Shown here: in pieces, positions 8,069 to 17,107 of the stretch
Numbering within the stretch: position 1 is the stretch's first letter
How the letters are laid out: each line of letters starts with the position of its first letter
Origin: Flavobacterium sp. 90
GTDB lineage: Bacteria > Bacteroidota > Bacteroidia > Flavobacteriales > Flavobacteriaceae
Assembly: GCF_004339525.1 (NCBI RefSeq)
Contig: NZ_SMGE01000001.1
Coordinates: 5,766,001-5,830,000, forward strand
DNA length: 64,000 nt
Direction: 5' to 3'
Notes under the pieces: model-generated
Told to the model about the DNA's origin: nothing
The model's database searches: none
What the model saw: the letters and a program-made list of their open reading frames with translations, nothing else
Program-made: the position numbers and the translations under genes

Positions 8069-9562
8069 CTATACCAGATTCTCTTCTGTTAAACGTGCAA
8101 TTGCCTGTAGCAATTTTTGATCAGCCTCTTGCAGTCCGTTCAAATATTGAATGTGCGGCTGGATCTTATAGTTTTTTAACTTCACGATGATGTTATTTGA
8201 AGCTTCCAGAAGATCTCTGTGCAACCTCCATCGATTGTGTTCTCCAAAAGGCAAATCAAATGTATAAGGCAGTGTAAACGGAGGCCCCGCTACTTTAGAA
8301 CTACTCTTTGAGATTGGAGTCTGAACCAGAATAGTAGCTAAACTTCTCAAATTATACATTTCACCAAATGCCGAATTGATAATCATACCACGAGGAGAAG
8401 AATTTCCTGAATTATTAAAACCATTATCCAATAAAAAGCTGTGGTTTAAAAAGTTAAGCAATAATCGATAACGAATATCACACAAGTTGGCCCAAAGTAT
8501 TGCTTCCGGACTTTTAATTTCATCACTTTCTTTTTCCTCTTTCGAATCAGCTGCATCTAATTCTTCTTTTAAATTAGATTCTGAACCTACATAAGGATTC
8601 GTAGCCACATTTCTGGAAGGGTCAAATTTGTTATTGGTTTCTTCTAATATCTCCTTGTACTCTTTGTAGATATGCAAGAAACGTTCGAAGTGAGATGGTA
8701 AAGCATCATCAGTCTCCAGACCTTCTCCTTGTTCTGCTATTTCAGACAATGCCTGATAGGCATCGTCACGGGATAATAACGGAGCTACCAATACATCAGG
8801 ACTTTTTGTATAAATACTTTGTCCGTCACTTCCTCTGCTTCCTCCTTTATATCCACGTCCCCACTCATCAAACTTTGCCTGATAATTGTAAGTCGCAGCC
8901 TGAAAAGTCTCATCTGATATTACTGCAGGATCTTTAATTAACTGAAGCAATACCACAAACAATGCTCCAACAGTATGAGGATCTGATACTGATGAATCTA
9001 CAGAATTTCTAATTTCAATTGCCAGTTCATCATCACCTGCAAGCCATTCGCAGGGTGCCTCAGCATATACATACTTTGCAAGTGATTTAAGAGAGAATTT
9101 TTCCAGCGTAAAAGGAAAAGGATAAAAAGGGCTGTCCCATGGATAGCTTTCTCTTCCAAAATTTAAAGGTGCTCCAATTACTTTTAATACGTTCTGAACC
9201 GAAATGAAATGCCCCATTTCTTCCTTGGCTATACCCAGAATAATATTTTGCCACGTATGCACTTTTTCCTGATATTTTTCCGGAACATTTGCTCCTCCCA
9301 TACTATAGGCAGAGTACAAATATTGCAACATAAGTCCCTGCTCAATTTCGGCATCGATTTGTAACAGCATCGTAATATAGTCTTTGCCGTTAAACTGAGA
9401 TGGCACCTTAAAAGGTTCGCCGTCTTTTAAACGCTCACAATTGCTTTTGGCGTCGCCAACGGCCATAATCAGGCTATTGGCAACATTTTGTTGTGGTGCG
9501 TTGGCTTTTGCCCATTCTAATATTGGAGAGATAAAATGATCTCTTTTTTCGTTGTAATTCAT
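8069..9562 (-). CDS. VioB-type ferritin-like protein
   Basis: A 497-residue protein with the ferritin-like domain found in the C-terminal half of VioB, the iminophenylpyruvate dimer synthase of violacein biosynthesis. The helix QIDAEIEQGLMLQYLYSAYS carries Glu72 and Glu74, and IAKEEMGHF carries Glu114, Glu115 and His118, a probable di-metal site. The late AGPPFTLPYTFDLPF segment also matches the VioB tail. The N-terminal half of VioB is missing. It lies 45 bases upstream of the LodA-like gene in the same operon, so it may act on the imine or other product of the oxidase, or handle peroxide. Function is inferred. Confidence 0.75.
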   Translation of the reverse strand: MNYNEKRDHFISPILEWAKANAPQQNVANSLIMAVGDAKSNCERLKDGEPFKVPSQFNGKDYITMLLQIDAEIEQGLMLQYLYSAYSMGGANVPEKYQEKVHTWQNIILGIAKEEMGHFISVQNVLKVIGAPLNFGRESYPWDSPFYPFPFTLEKFSLKSLAKYVYAEAPCEWLAGDDELAIEIRNSVDSSVSDPHTVGALFVVLLQLIKDPAVISDETFQAATYNYQAKFDEWGRGYKGGSRGSDGQSIYTKSPDVLVAPLLSRDDAYQALSEIAEQGEGLETDDALPSHFERFLHIYKEYKEILEETNNKFDPSRNVATNPYVGSESNLKEELDAADSKEEKESDEIKSPEAILWANLCDIRYRLLLNFLNHSFLLDNGFNNSGNSSPRGMIINSAFGEMYNLRSLATILVQTPISKSSSKVAGPPFTLPYTFDLPFGEHNRWRLHRDLLEASNNIIVKLKNYKIQPHIQYLNGLQEADQKLLQAIARLTEENLV

Positions 9563-9602
9563 AGTATCTTTAGTTAGTTAATCTTTGTTTTTTAATGAAA
9601 AA

Positions 9603-9639
9603 GAATCACAGTATTTTAATAGAAAAAATGCTGTGATTC
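9603..9639 (-). terminator. intra-operon terminator-like hairpin
   Basis: GAATCACAG at 9603-9611 and CTGTGATTC at 9631-9639 form a 9-bp stem. Read on the minus strand it is followed by TTTTTC. It sits in the 87-base gap between the lipocalin-like and VioB-like genes and could cause partial termination or RNA processing, giving more of the first product than of the four downstream ones. Confidence 0.5.
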
Positions 9640-9649
9640 CGATATAATT

Positions 9650-11185
9650 TTAAGATTTATGATAAGGACATTCTGAAGCTGACGCTGAAGAAGTAATGAT
9701 ACTTGAGCTTGGAAATTGTTTTTCGATTAAACTTCTTTGCTCTGGAGAAACATCGTCTATCTTACGAAGTGTATTGACTTGTATATGTGGCCAGCTTGTA
9801 GTACCACCGTTATCTCCAAAATCAAATTCAAAAAAGATAATCTGTTCGTATTGCAACTGAAGAATTTCTATTCCGTTTTCTTCTACTGTTTCAATCCACA
9901 TTCTCATATTCATTTCGACAGTCGGAACAAAACGATTCACAAATGGAACGTTTAATATCCCTCCTTGCGCTCCTATTTTATTTTTGGAAGACAAATCGAT
10001 ACGTACGTGATTTTTAATCACCTTTCCTTTGTTATTATCGCGCAAACGTAAATCTGGTCGCACAGAATAAGGATATAAATGATGGGCAAGTATGCGCTGA
10101 GTATAAATTCTGTTTTCTTGCGGGTCATTTTTGTGATCCAGTTTTTCAAATACCCATGCTGGTGGTGGCGCATCAAGATTTATAGGGTCGTCCTCAGATG
10201 CTCCCGCGCCTCCCATTGTTTGGGAAATTGAAAGATGATCATACTTCCAGGCTTCATCCCCGCTTGGAAATGCCGGAGCACCAATTACTAAAAAGTTATT
10301 TCCATCTGGTTTTAGATCACCCAGCAAGGTTACAGTACTTCCATGAGGAATAACACCACTTCTGGAGATAGAATAATCAGGAATAAAATACGTTCCTGTC
10401 TGACCCGCTCCCGGTTTAAGTTCTTTGGCTGCTTTAATATTATAATACTCACGTCCGTTTAGATTTTCCAGCGTTACATATTCTTTTACACCTTTATCGT
10501 TTATAACCAAAAAAAGAGTCTCATCCTGATAACCACTCTTATATAAATGTCTATTCGGATCATCTGCTGCTACGGCATGAATACCACGATCTTCTTCAAT
10601 CGTTTTTTTGGTAGCGGCATAATTAAATATTTGGCTCAGCCATAAATACATTCCGTTTTCTTCGTGAATCGGAGTATATTCCAAAGAAGAATTACCCGGA
10701 ACTCTATTGACACTTTTTATACTTTGATCATATTTAACAGCTCCGCAAAATTGCTCGTTTGCTCCTCCACGATTACGAACTCCTCCGGGAACCAGATTAA
10801 AGGTTAGTTTTTCGATATACTCTTCGCATTCAAAACTATACTTCCCAGGAATTGTTCCTGCATTTGTTCCGGGAGAAGGCATAATGGTAGTATGTATACC
10901 GCTTCCTACCAGATTACCATGGTTATCGTTATAACTAACCCATGTACCTTCCAGCATACTTAAAACTCCATAATCTACATTTTTAACAATTTCCTGAAGA
11001 TTCTCTTCACGAAAAGGATTAATTGGGGTTTCAATCAGGAGTTGCTTATATTTTGACATCAACTTTTCTAATCTACCCTGATCACCAGGAGTAAATTTCA
11101 ATAAGGATTCATTTCCGTCTGCAACTAAATTTGCGGCTAATTTAGGTTCATTTAAACCATCCGCAAGGTCATTTCTTTGTAACAT
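9650..11185 (-). CDS. lipocalin/nitrobindin-like protein, first gene of the oxidase operon
   Basis: A 511-residue protein that I do not firmly recognise. Residues 75-180 look like a beta-barrel ligand carrier: MLEGTWVSYND near 77-87 recalls the LxGTW start of nitrobindin or lipocalin folds, followed by several short beta strands. A second beta-rich part lies near 400-490 (EMNMRMWIETVEENGIEI, then QYEQIIFFEF). It has no signal peptide and ends in a Ser-rich ECPYHKS tail. As first gene of the LodA-like operon it might bind heme, a hydrophobic substrate or the product. The family assignment is tentative; the gene itself is certain. Confidence 0.6.
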   Translation of the reverse strand: MLQRNDLADGLNEPKLAANLVADGNESLLKFTPGDQGRLEKLMSKYKQLLIETPINPFREENLQEIVKNVDYGVLSMLEGTWVSYNDNHGNLVGSGIHTTIMPSPGTNAGTIPGKYSFECEEYIEKLTFNLVPGGVRNRGGANEQFCGAVKYDQSIKSVNRVPGNSSLEYTPIHEENGMYLWLSQIFNYAATKKTIEEDRGIHAVAADDPNRHLYKSGYQDETLFLVINDKGVKEYVTLENLNGREYYNIKAAKELKPGAGQTGTYFIPDYSISRSGVIPHGSTVTLLGDLKPDGNNFLVIGAPAFPSGDEAWKYDHLSISQTMGGAGASEDDPINLDAPPPAWVFEKLDHKNDPQENRIYTQRILAHHLYPYSVRPDLRLRDNNKGKVIKNHVRIDLSSKNKIGAQGGILNVPFVNRFVPTVEMNMRMWIETVEENGIEILQLQYEQIIFFEFDFGDNGGTTSWPHIQVNTLRKIDDVSPEQRSLIEKQFPSSSIITSSASASECPYHKS

Positions 11186-11680
11186 AATATAGGTTTTATG
11201 GTTAATAATTTATGATTTTAATTCTGCAACCAACGTTCAGTTGGTAATCTGAATTGGCACTTCATCAACAATCATGTATTCTTATAATAGATTCGGGGGT
11301 ATACTAGATTTTTTAATTCTCTTACATTTATTTATTCAGTCTTACTGTTTTAAAGCAATCAACATCACGTTAGCATCTCTCCATCATAAAAAACATAACT
11401 ACCTAAAAATAAAACAACAACACAAATAAAACGTTACTGAATCAACAATAATTAATTAAAATAAAGGGAGGTTTTTATTTTTTTCAACTCAATTTCATAT
11501 CACAAAACACTTAAAACCTCTTCAAATATATTCTTACAATATTAAAGCAAAATTTCAGAAGCAAACTAAGTATTTTTACCTGTTTTTTCTTACATGAGAA
11601 ATTAATTTGTCAGTTCTTAATTTTTAATGTTATTTACACAATCTTCAATAAATTATGGGGTTTGTAAATTGTTCACTAAG
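11186..11680. other. non-coding upstream region of the oxidase operon
   Basis: About 500 AT-rich bases without a convincing gene. It must contain the promoter of the minus-strand five-gene operon. I did not find a strong TAnnTTTG box close to the first start codon. Confidence 0.4.
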
Positions 11681-11728
11681 AGGCACAAAAAAATCCCATT
11701 TCTAACGAAATGGGATTTTTTTGTGCCT
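11681..11728. terminator. 22-bp perfect hairpin terminator (AAATCCCATTTC type)
   Basis: Positions 11681-11702 and 11707-11728 are perfect inverted repeats around the loop TAAC. The stem has A-rich and T-rich ends, so it can stop transcripts on either strand. It lies about 130 bases beyond the MG2 gene stop codon. The core AAATCCCATTTC/GAAATGGGATTT recurs at 33369-33396 and 36522-36561. Confidence 0.85.
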
Positions 11729-11859
11729 TTTTCTTTACTGTTTAGTGTACTATTTTAATATTTAAGCTTAGCTTCGAAACTGAACTACAGCAAACATTTG
11801 GAATTTTAACGTGTCTTAAATCTTCTAAGTAAGCATTAAATCGCATCCAATTTTTGGAT

Positions 11860-14112
11860 TTATTTTTTTCTAACCAAGAATTCAAAATTTTGTGTTCCAA
11901 GCAAACCATCTGCGCTAACACCTTCTATATTTCCTAAAAAAGAAGTATTTATATCTGAACAAAAAAAAGACACGGTCGCTTCTCCTTGTTCATTTGTAAT
12001 TAAATCCGGTTTCCAGTACAAAGTATTGCGGTAATCTGCATTAGGATCATTTATTGTTACTTCATCATAAATAGGCTCGTAAAATGCTTTCTTGCCGTAA
12101 TATCCCTTTATTGCTGCAATATTGAACATAACTAGAAGCTCTGCTTCAGAAAACTGTCGGTTATTAGTATTATTTATAGCTTTATAATTTGGATAAGGCG
12201 GATGTTTGGGGCAATTTAATATCCCATTTTCACATACATAATCTGTAGAAGGCTTTATTCTGGCTAAACTGTCGAGCTTCCCTATAAATTTATCCCGAAA
12301 TATTATTTTCTTTTTTGAAGTTATTAAAACTTCATTCAATTTGTTTATATCCGGCCGATCTCCAATAATCTGCAAGTCTTCCGTTTTTTTATTTAATAAT
12401 GCTGGTATTGGATAAATTGCTGTTTTTATTTTACGCTCTTTGCTGATTTCTTCAAAAGAAAAGTCCTTAATATCTATATAATATTTAGATTCCTGAGGCG
12501 TCATCAATTTTAGATAAGTATACCCTCCTTCCCCCTTTCTTAAATGATCGGGTGTAATAAAAAAGACTCCTGCTTCATCGGCAAGCACAATATCGGATCC
12601 TTTGCGTACGTCTGCAGAAAATACTTTTATGCCTTGCGGCGGTGTCTCGGTTGTTTTTACATCGTTTTTTTTAAAACTGATTTTTGCTTTCAGTTCATCA
12701 GAAACAATTGGTATCAGGGTATTTCCCTTCTCTCTTAAATTGGATTCTTCCCACACATAGTTTCGCCATCCCTGGGTTAGCAGCAACAGGTTTAACGCCT
12801 GGTGTCGATTCTTATTTTGCTCGTTAAAATAGTATGCCGGATCATAAATATTTCCCTTTAATTGGGTAGAAAGAAGATAATGGCTGAGTATGTTTTTTGC
12901 GTCCCCCTTGTTTTGGTACAATTTATCATAAACACTAAGTCCCAAATGAGCTGCTGTTGGTTGGCCGTTCTGGTCTGTTACTTTTATTTTTAGAGTTGCT
13001 TTCTCTCTTGTGCCATAGCCGCTTTTATCGAGTTGCGCATTAATATTTAATTTCTGATCTGGATTAATATAAACCAAGCGCTCTGCCACGGGAACTGAAT
13101 TTTCGCTAAAAAGAGTAATTTCTGCAATACCCTGCGGAATATCTTTTAAGGGCACCTTAATGATCAGCTCCTTTTTCAATAAACCTACTGCAATGCTGTA
13201 AACAATTCCCCGTACCTGTAACCTCAGATATACAGTTTCTTCATTTAAGGCAGCACTTTGCGAAACTTTAAAAATCAAATTTTCTTTCGTCTGACCAGCT
13301 AATTGCAAAGTTTTCCCGCTGCGGTATATTTCCCCTACCGAAAATTTCTTGCCAGATGCAGGCGATGTGAGCAGAATATGATATTTTTTGTCTGCATCAG
13401 GTGTAAAAACAAAACTTCCCATACCTCCATGAGTGCTCTTAAAATCAAGCAGAAGGTTATTATTTTCGTACAAATTTCCTGAAACATCAATAGGCAGTCC
13501 ATTTGAATCGACAGCCTTAAATGCCACTGTGCTTTCAATTCCGTGGACTAACCTTCCTCCTTCGGGAAAAACATCAAAATGTAAAGTACTGTCTTTCTCA
13601 ACCGGTTTAAAGATTTCTTTACGATTTATTGATTTTAAAACCTCTAATTTCTTTATAGCGTAAAATTCTTTACTATTTCGGGTATAAGAAAAGGAGCTAT
13701 AAGCTGCCAGAGTGTAAGTCCCTTCCGCGAGATTGTTTTCCAAAAACAGATGCCCGTTAACAAAACCGCTTTCTATTTCGTACTTCTTTTCCCAAACAAC
13801 TTTATCAGTTTTGTCTTGTATCAACTGCACAAACAATATTTTACTATTTCCTGAAGGCAAAAAAAATTGCGAATCCAATACATAGCCTTTAAACCATACA
13901 TCTTCTTCTGTTTCATAAATGCTTTTACTGGTTTGCAAGTACACTAAATCAGAAGCATTGTCTTTGGACAAGTCATGAAATTGCTTTGCTAAAACTTCTG
14001 GAATCATTTTGCTCTCCGAAATCGTTGACCCGTTTTGCGAATAAGCAGGAAATTGCCACATCAGCCACAAGAGTAGAACAATACGGGGAAATCTTAAAAA
14101 TATATTCATCAA
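11860..14112 (-). CDS. secreted MG2/alpha-2-macroglobulin-like protein
   Basis: A 750-residue exported protein with a hydrophobic leader ending near AYSQN at about 26. Residues 55-160 (DLVYLQTSKSIYETEEDVWF, then LAEGTYTLAAYSSF) are an MG2-type domain that occurs in bacterial alpha-2-macroglobulins and in TonB-linked surface proteins of Bacteroidota. The rest is a string of beta-rich modules; the end has a typical WKPDLITNEQGEATVSFF strand pair. No thioester CxEQ motif was seen, and the length is far below a full macroglobulin. It may be an outer-membrane accessory or adhesion protein. It is monocistronic, with the terminator at 11681-11728. Confidence 0.65.
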   Translation of the reverse strand: MMNIFLRFPRIVLLLWLMWQFPAYSQNGSTISESKMIPEVLAKQFHDLSKDNASDLVYLQTSKSIYETEEDVWFKGYVLDSQFFLPSGNSKILFVQLIQDKTDKVVWEKKYEIESGFVNGHLFLENNLAEGTYTLAAYSSFSYTRNSKEFYAIKKLEVLKSINRKEIFKPVEKDSTLHFDVFPEGGRLVHGIESTVAFKAVDSNGLPIDVSGNLYENNNLLLDFKSTHGGMGSFVFTPDADKKYHILLTSPASGKKFSVGEIYRSGKTLQLAGQTKENLIFKVSQSAALNEETVYLRLQVRGIVYSIAVGLLKKELIIKVPLKDIPQGIAEITLFSENSVPVAERLVYINPDQKLNINAQLDKSGYGTREKATLKIKVTDQNGQPTAAHLGLSVYDKLYQNKGDAKNILSHYLLSTQLKGNIYDPAYYFNEQNKNRHQALNLLLLTQGWRNYVWEESNLREKGNTLIPIVSDELKAKISFKKNDVKTTETPPQGIKVFSADVRKGSDIVLADEAGVFFITPDHLRKGEGGYTYLKLMTPQESKYYIDIKDFSFEEISKERKIKTAIYPIPALLNKKTEDLQIIGDRPDINKLNEVLITSKKKIIFRDKFIGKLDSLARIKPSTDYVCENGILNCPKHPPYPNYKAINNTNNRQFSEAELLVMFNIAAIKGYYGKKAFYEPIYDEVTINDPNADYRNTLYWKPDLITNEQGEATVSFFCSDINTSFLGNIEGVSADGLLGTQNFEFLVRKK

Positions 14113-14157
14113 ATTCTAAGGATATATGTGTTTATTATTTTTAATATTATCGGCAAA

Positions 14158-14490
14158 CTAAACCAAATTTTCCAAACCAAAAGCAGCTATTTGATCTATA
14201 ATTGGTAAAGTCTTCAAACCCAGTTCTGTTAATGTATATTCTACTCTTGGAGGGATTTCAGGATAAGCCTTTTTATTGACCAATTTGTTTTCTACCAGAG
14301 CATTCAATTCCTGAATCAGCATTTTTTCACTAATACCTACTACAGCCCTTTTAAGTTCTCCATATCTAATGGTTCTGGTATTAAGCTGATACAAAATCAT
14401 CATTGTCCATTTTCCTCCCAATAAACCTAATGCTTTTTTTACCGGGCAGTTTTCATCACATGCATTAATTATTTTTAGATTTTTTTCCAT
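14158..14490 (-). CDS. HxlR-family winged-helix regulator
   Basis: A 110-residue HxlR/MarR-like regulator. CPVKKALGLLGGKWTMMILY is the conserved entry of the family, followed by the RYGELKRAVVGISEKMLIQEL recognition part and the VEYTLTELG wing. Cysteines near residues 13 and 18 (CDENCPVKK) could sense electrophiles or oxidants as in YodB/HypR-type members. It is transcribed away from the NmrA-like gene, with 117 bases between them that hold repeated GTAAGTAC boxes, so it most likely controls that gene and itself. Confidence 0.9.
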   Translation of the reverse strand: MEKNLKIINACDENCPVKKALGLLGGKWTMMILYQLNTRTIRYGELKRAVVGISEKMLIQELNALVENKLVNKKAYPEIPPRVEYTLTELGLKTLPIIDQIAAFGLENLV

Positions 14491-14516
14491 TGATTATCAG
14501 TATTTCTAACTATTTA

Positions 14517-14560
14517 GTAAGTACCCAACTAAAACGTAAGTACTTGTACAAAAGTAAGTT
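14517..14560. promoter_or_regulatory. candidate HxlR operator: GTAAGTAC direct repeats with 19-bp period
   Basis: GTAAGTAC occurs at 14517-14524 and again at 14536-14543, start to start 19 bases, with a weaker GTAAGTT at 14554. The second copy overlaps TACT-N8-AGTA at 14541-14556, similar to the palindromes bound by YodB-type HxlR proteins. The boxes lie between the divergent HxlR and NmrA-like genes, where an autoregulatory operator is expected. Confidence 0.55.
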
Positions 14561-14607
14561 ATTAATTAGTTTTACCGAAAATTAAAACAATTAAATAAAA
14601 AAATAAA

Positions 14608-15504
14608 ATGAAAATATTAGTATTTGGAGCCACAGGTTCACAGCAATTCCATGTAATTGGAGAAGCAAAAAATAAAGGCGGAATTGTTTACGCTGCAACA
14701 AGTTCAGAAAAAAACTTTTCAAAACTGGAAGACGCAGGTGCAATCCCTGTATTAGGCGATATGTCTGATGCATCAAAAATGAAAGAAATCACTAAGGGAA
14801 TTGATGCTGTTGCTTTGCTAATTCCTGTCTCGCTGCCTAATCCTGCAGATGGATTTCAACTTGCCAAAAATGTAATTGATGCAGCTAAGAAAAATGGTGT
14901 AAAAATGATAGTTTGGAATACCAGCGGATTTTTGGCACCACAAAAATTAGGTATTCCTATGGAAGATGTAAAGCTGGACACTAAGGAATATCTTGAAAAT
15001 TGCGGAGTACCGTATGTAATAATTGAACCCTCTATTTATGCCGAAAATTTACTGGCTCCTTATACAACCGATTATGTAAAAAGCGAAAGAAAAGTAGCGT
15101 ACCCAACTCCTGAAAATATGCCTATTGGTTATATTGCATCAAGAGATGTCAGTGCTTTTGTGGTAGAAGCTTTATATAAACCAGAACTTTCAGGACAATC
15201 CTTTATGGTTAGCGGTTTGGATGATCTGAAAGGAAATGGTCTTGCCGAAAAATTCTCTATTGGATTAGGAGAAAAAATTGATTTCTACGCAATGCCTCCG
15301 CAAGAATTTGGAGATAAATTAAGCATTCTTGTTGGAGAAGAAAGTGCCAGAGGTGTACAAGGGTATTATGAAATGCTGGCAAGTCTTCCGGTATATCCAA
15401 CAAAATTCAATCCTAAATTGCAAGAGGTTTTAGAAAAACTGCCTGTAAAAATGACTCCAATCGAAGAATGGGTTAAAACGCATAAAGAGTTTTTTATTAA
15501 CTAA
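14608..15504 (+). CDS. NmrA-like NAD(P)-binding protein
   Basis: A 298-residue Rossmann-fold protein of the NmrA/HSCARG branch of the atypical short-chain dehydrogenases. The nucleotide site is GATGSQ at 8-13, with the second strand ending in AATSSE. The tail carries the substrate-side residues but no classical YxxxK was seen, as in redox-sensing NmrA proteins. It is divergent from an HxlR regulator, a common arrangement for quinone or electrophile response. It could be a quinone reductase or a NADPH sensor. Confidence 0.85.
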   Translation: MKILVFGATGSQQFHVIGEAKNKGGIVYAATSSEKNFSKLEDAGAIPVLGDMSDASKMKEITKGIDAVALLIPVSLPNPADGFQLAKNVIDAAKKNGVKMIVWNTSGFLAPQKLGIPMEDVKLDTKEYLENCGVPYVIIEPSIYAENLLAPYTTDYVKSERKVAYPTPENMPIGYIASRDVSAFVVEALYKPELSGQSFMVSGLDDLKGNGLAEKFSIGLGEKIDFYAMPPQEFGDKLSILVGEESARGVQGYYEMLASLPVYPTKFNPKLQEVLEKLPVKMTPIEEWVKTHKEFFIN

Positions 15505-15511
15505 TTTATAA

Positions 15512-15553
15512 AAAAAAGCAGCAAGAATAGTAGCCTATTTTTGCTGCTTTTTT
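15512..15553. terminator. 19-bp hairpin terminator between convergent genes
   Basis: Arms at 15512-15530 and 15535-15553 pair over 19 positions with one G-U pair around TAGC. An A run on the left and a T run on the right make it usable by the plus-strand NmrA-like gene and by the minus-strand MATE gene. Confidence 0.9.
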
Positions 15554-15622
15554 AATATTCTTAAATTGCAGACATTCATTTTAATGATTGAATTACTTAA
15601 GAAATCTATATTGACCTATTAA

Positions 15623-16978
15623 TTAATTTTCTAAAACTTTATTGATTACATACCTGAATCTTAAATACAATAAAGCAGATGATGTTAACAATCCAAGGGT
15701 CAAACCGTACCAGATTCCCTTTACTCCTGCATCAAAATGAATTCCTAAAACATACGCCGCAGGCAGACCAACAAGCCAATAAGCAACAAAAGTTATCAAA
15801 GTAGGAATATTTACATCTCCCATTCCTCTTAATGTTCCAAGACCAACAACCTGCGTACCATCAAAGAGCTGGAATATCGCGGCGATTATCAATAATTGTG
15901 CTGCCAGCGCTACAACATTTAAATCATTTGTTATTAAGTAAGGTAAATATTGATTAAAGAGTGTAAAAATTACAGCAAAAAACATCATAAAAATGATTAC
16001 TAAATGATAAGATGCATATGCAAACTTCTGAAGTCTTTTGTAGTTTTTATTTCCGAAACTATTTCCAACTTTAATAGTTGCCGCCGATGCAATTCCTCCT
16101 GCCATCATATAGGTCATTGCTGCAAGGGTTATCGCTGTTTGATGGGCTGCTTGTTCAACTGCGCCTATATTACCAGCCATTAAAGCCGCAACTGCGAATA
16201 CTCCAATTTCAAAAACATACTGCATCGCTACAGGCAATCCTATTTTTACAACCTTTATAATTTTTGAAAAATCAACAAACTTAACAGAGAAATGCTTTAT
16301 ATAAACTCTAAAATTCTCTGATCGAAGTACATACCACATCATAACCAGCATCATTAAAACCCGATCTATTAATGTTGCAATTCCTACTCCTTGAACTCCC
16401 ATTGGCTCAATCCCAAACATACCCTTTACCAGAATCACTGCTATAATTACGTTGAGTACATTTCCCCATATCGTTATAGACATTGCTTGTTTTGTAAAAC
16501 CCAGTCCTTCTGCAAATTGTTTAAAGGTTTGAAATACCATTAAAGGCAAAATAGATAAGCTTAAAATAAGCAAATAAGGCTTTGCTGTTTCTACCACCTG
16601 AGGATCCTGATCTGCATGTTGCATGGCAAACATAGAGCCATAGTAAACAATTACAAAAAGAAAAATTGCGGCCGCAACATTAAGCCATAAGCTGTTTGAA
16701 AGAAGCTCAGCGCATTCCTTAAAATTTGATTTTCCATTTTCTTGCGCAATCAAAGGTGTCAGGCCATATGCAACGCCTAATCCAATGACTAAAACGACCA
16801 TGAAAACCGAATGAACCAGTGAGACTGCTGCCAATGATATCGTTCCTGCATAATGCCCTATGATAATGGTATCAAAAGTCTGTACCAGTGTGTGTCCCAG
16901 CTGAGAAATCACTACAGGTCCTGCAAGTGTTATTGTACTTTGGTAATATATTTTATTGGATTTATATTTTTTGAGCAT
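15623..16978 (-). CDS. MATE-family multidrug efflux transporter
   Basis: A 451-residue inner-membrane protein with about twelve membrane segments in two similar halves, each beginning with a family-type segment (ITLAGPVVISQLGHTLVQTFDTIIIGHYAG at the start, VKIGLPVAMQYVFEIGVF in the middle). MATE proteins expel cationic drugs or metabolites in exchange for sodium or protons. The gene is followed by the terminator at 15512-15553 and lies downstream of an AraC gene on the same strand, 129 bases away, which could control it. The substrate cannot be predicted. Confidence 0.92.
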   Translation of the reverse strand: MLKKYKSNKIYYQSTITLAGPVVISQLGHTLVQTFDTIIIGHYAGTISLAAVSLVHSVFMVVLVIGLGVAYGLTPLIAQENGKSNFKECAELLSNSLWLNVAAAIFLFVIVYYGSMFAMQHADQDPQVVETAKPYLLILSLSILPLMVFQTFKQFAEGLGFTKQAMSITIWGNVLNVIIAVILVKGMFGIEPMGVQGVGIATLIDRVLMMLVMMWYVLRSENFRVYIKHFSVKFVDFSKIIKVVKIGLPVAMQYVFEIGVFAVAALMAGNIGAVEQAAHQTAITLAAMTYMMAGGIASAATIKVGNSFGNKNYKRLQKFAYASYHLVIIFMMFFAVIFTLFNQYLPYLITNDLNVVALAAQLLIIAAIFQLFDGTQVVGLGTLRGMGDVNIPTLITFVAYWLVGLPAAYVLGIHFDAGVKGIWYGLTLGLLTSSALLYLRFRYVINKVLEN

Positions 16979-17107
16979 ATTAAAAATTTAACTGCCTCAA
17001 GGCAGATTGAAGGTTTTGAAATTAATATACCCTAAACTTTCATTTTTAAAGTATAACAATTCTTTTATTGCAAATTTATCTTATTCTGTAACAATCTAAC
17101 TAAAATA

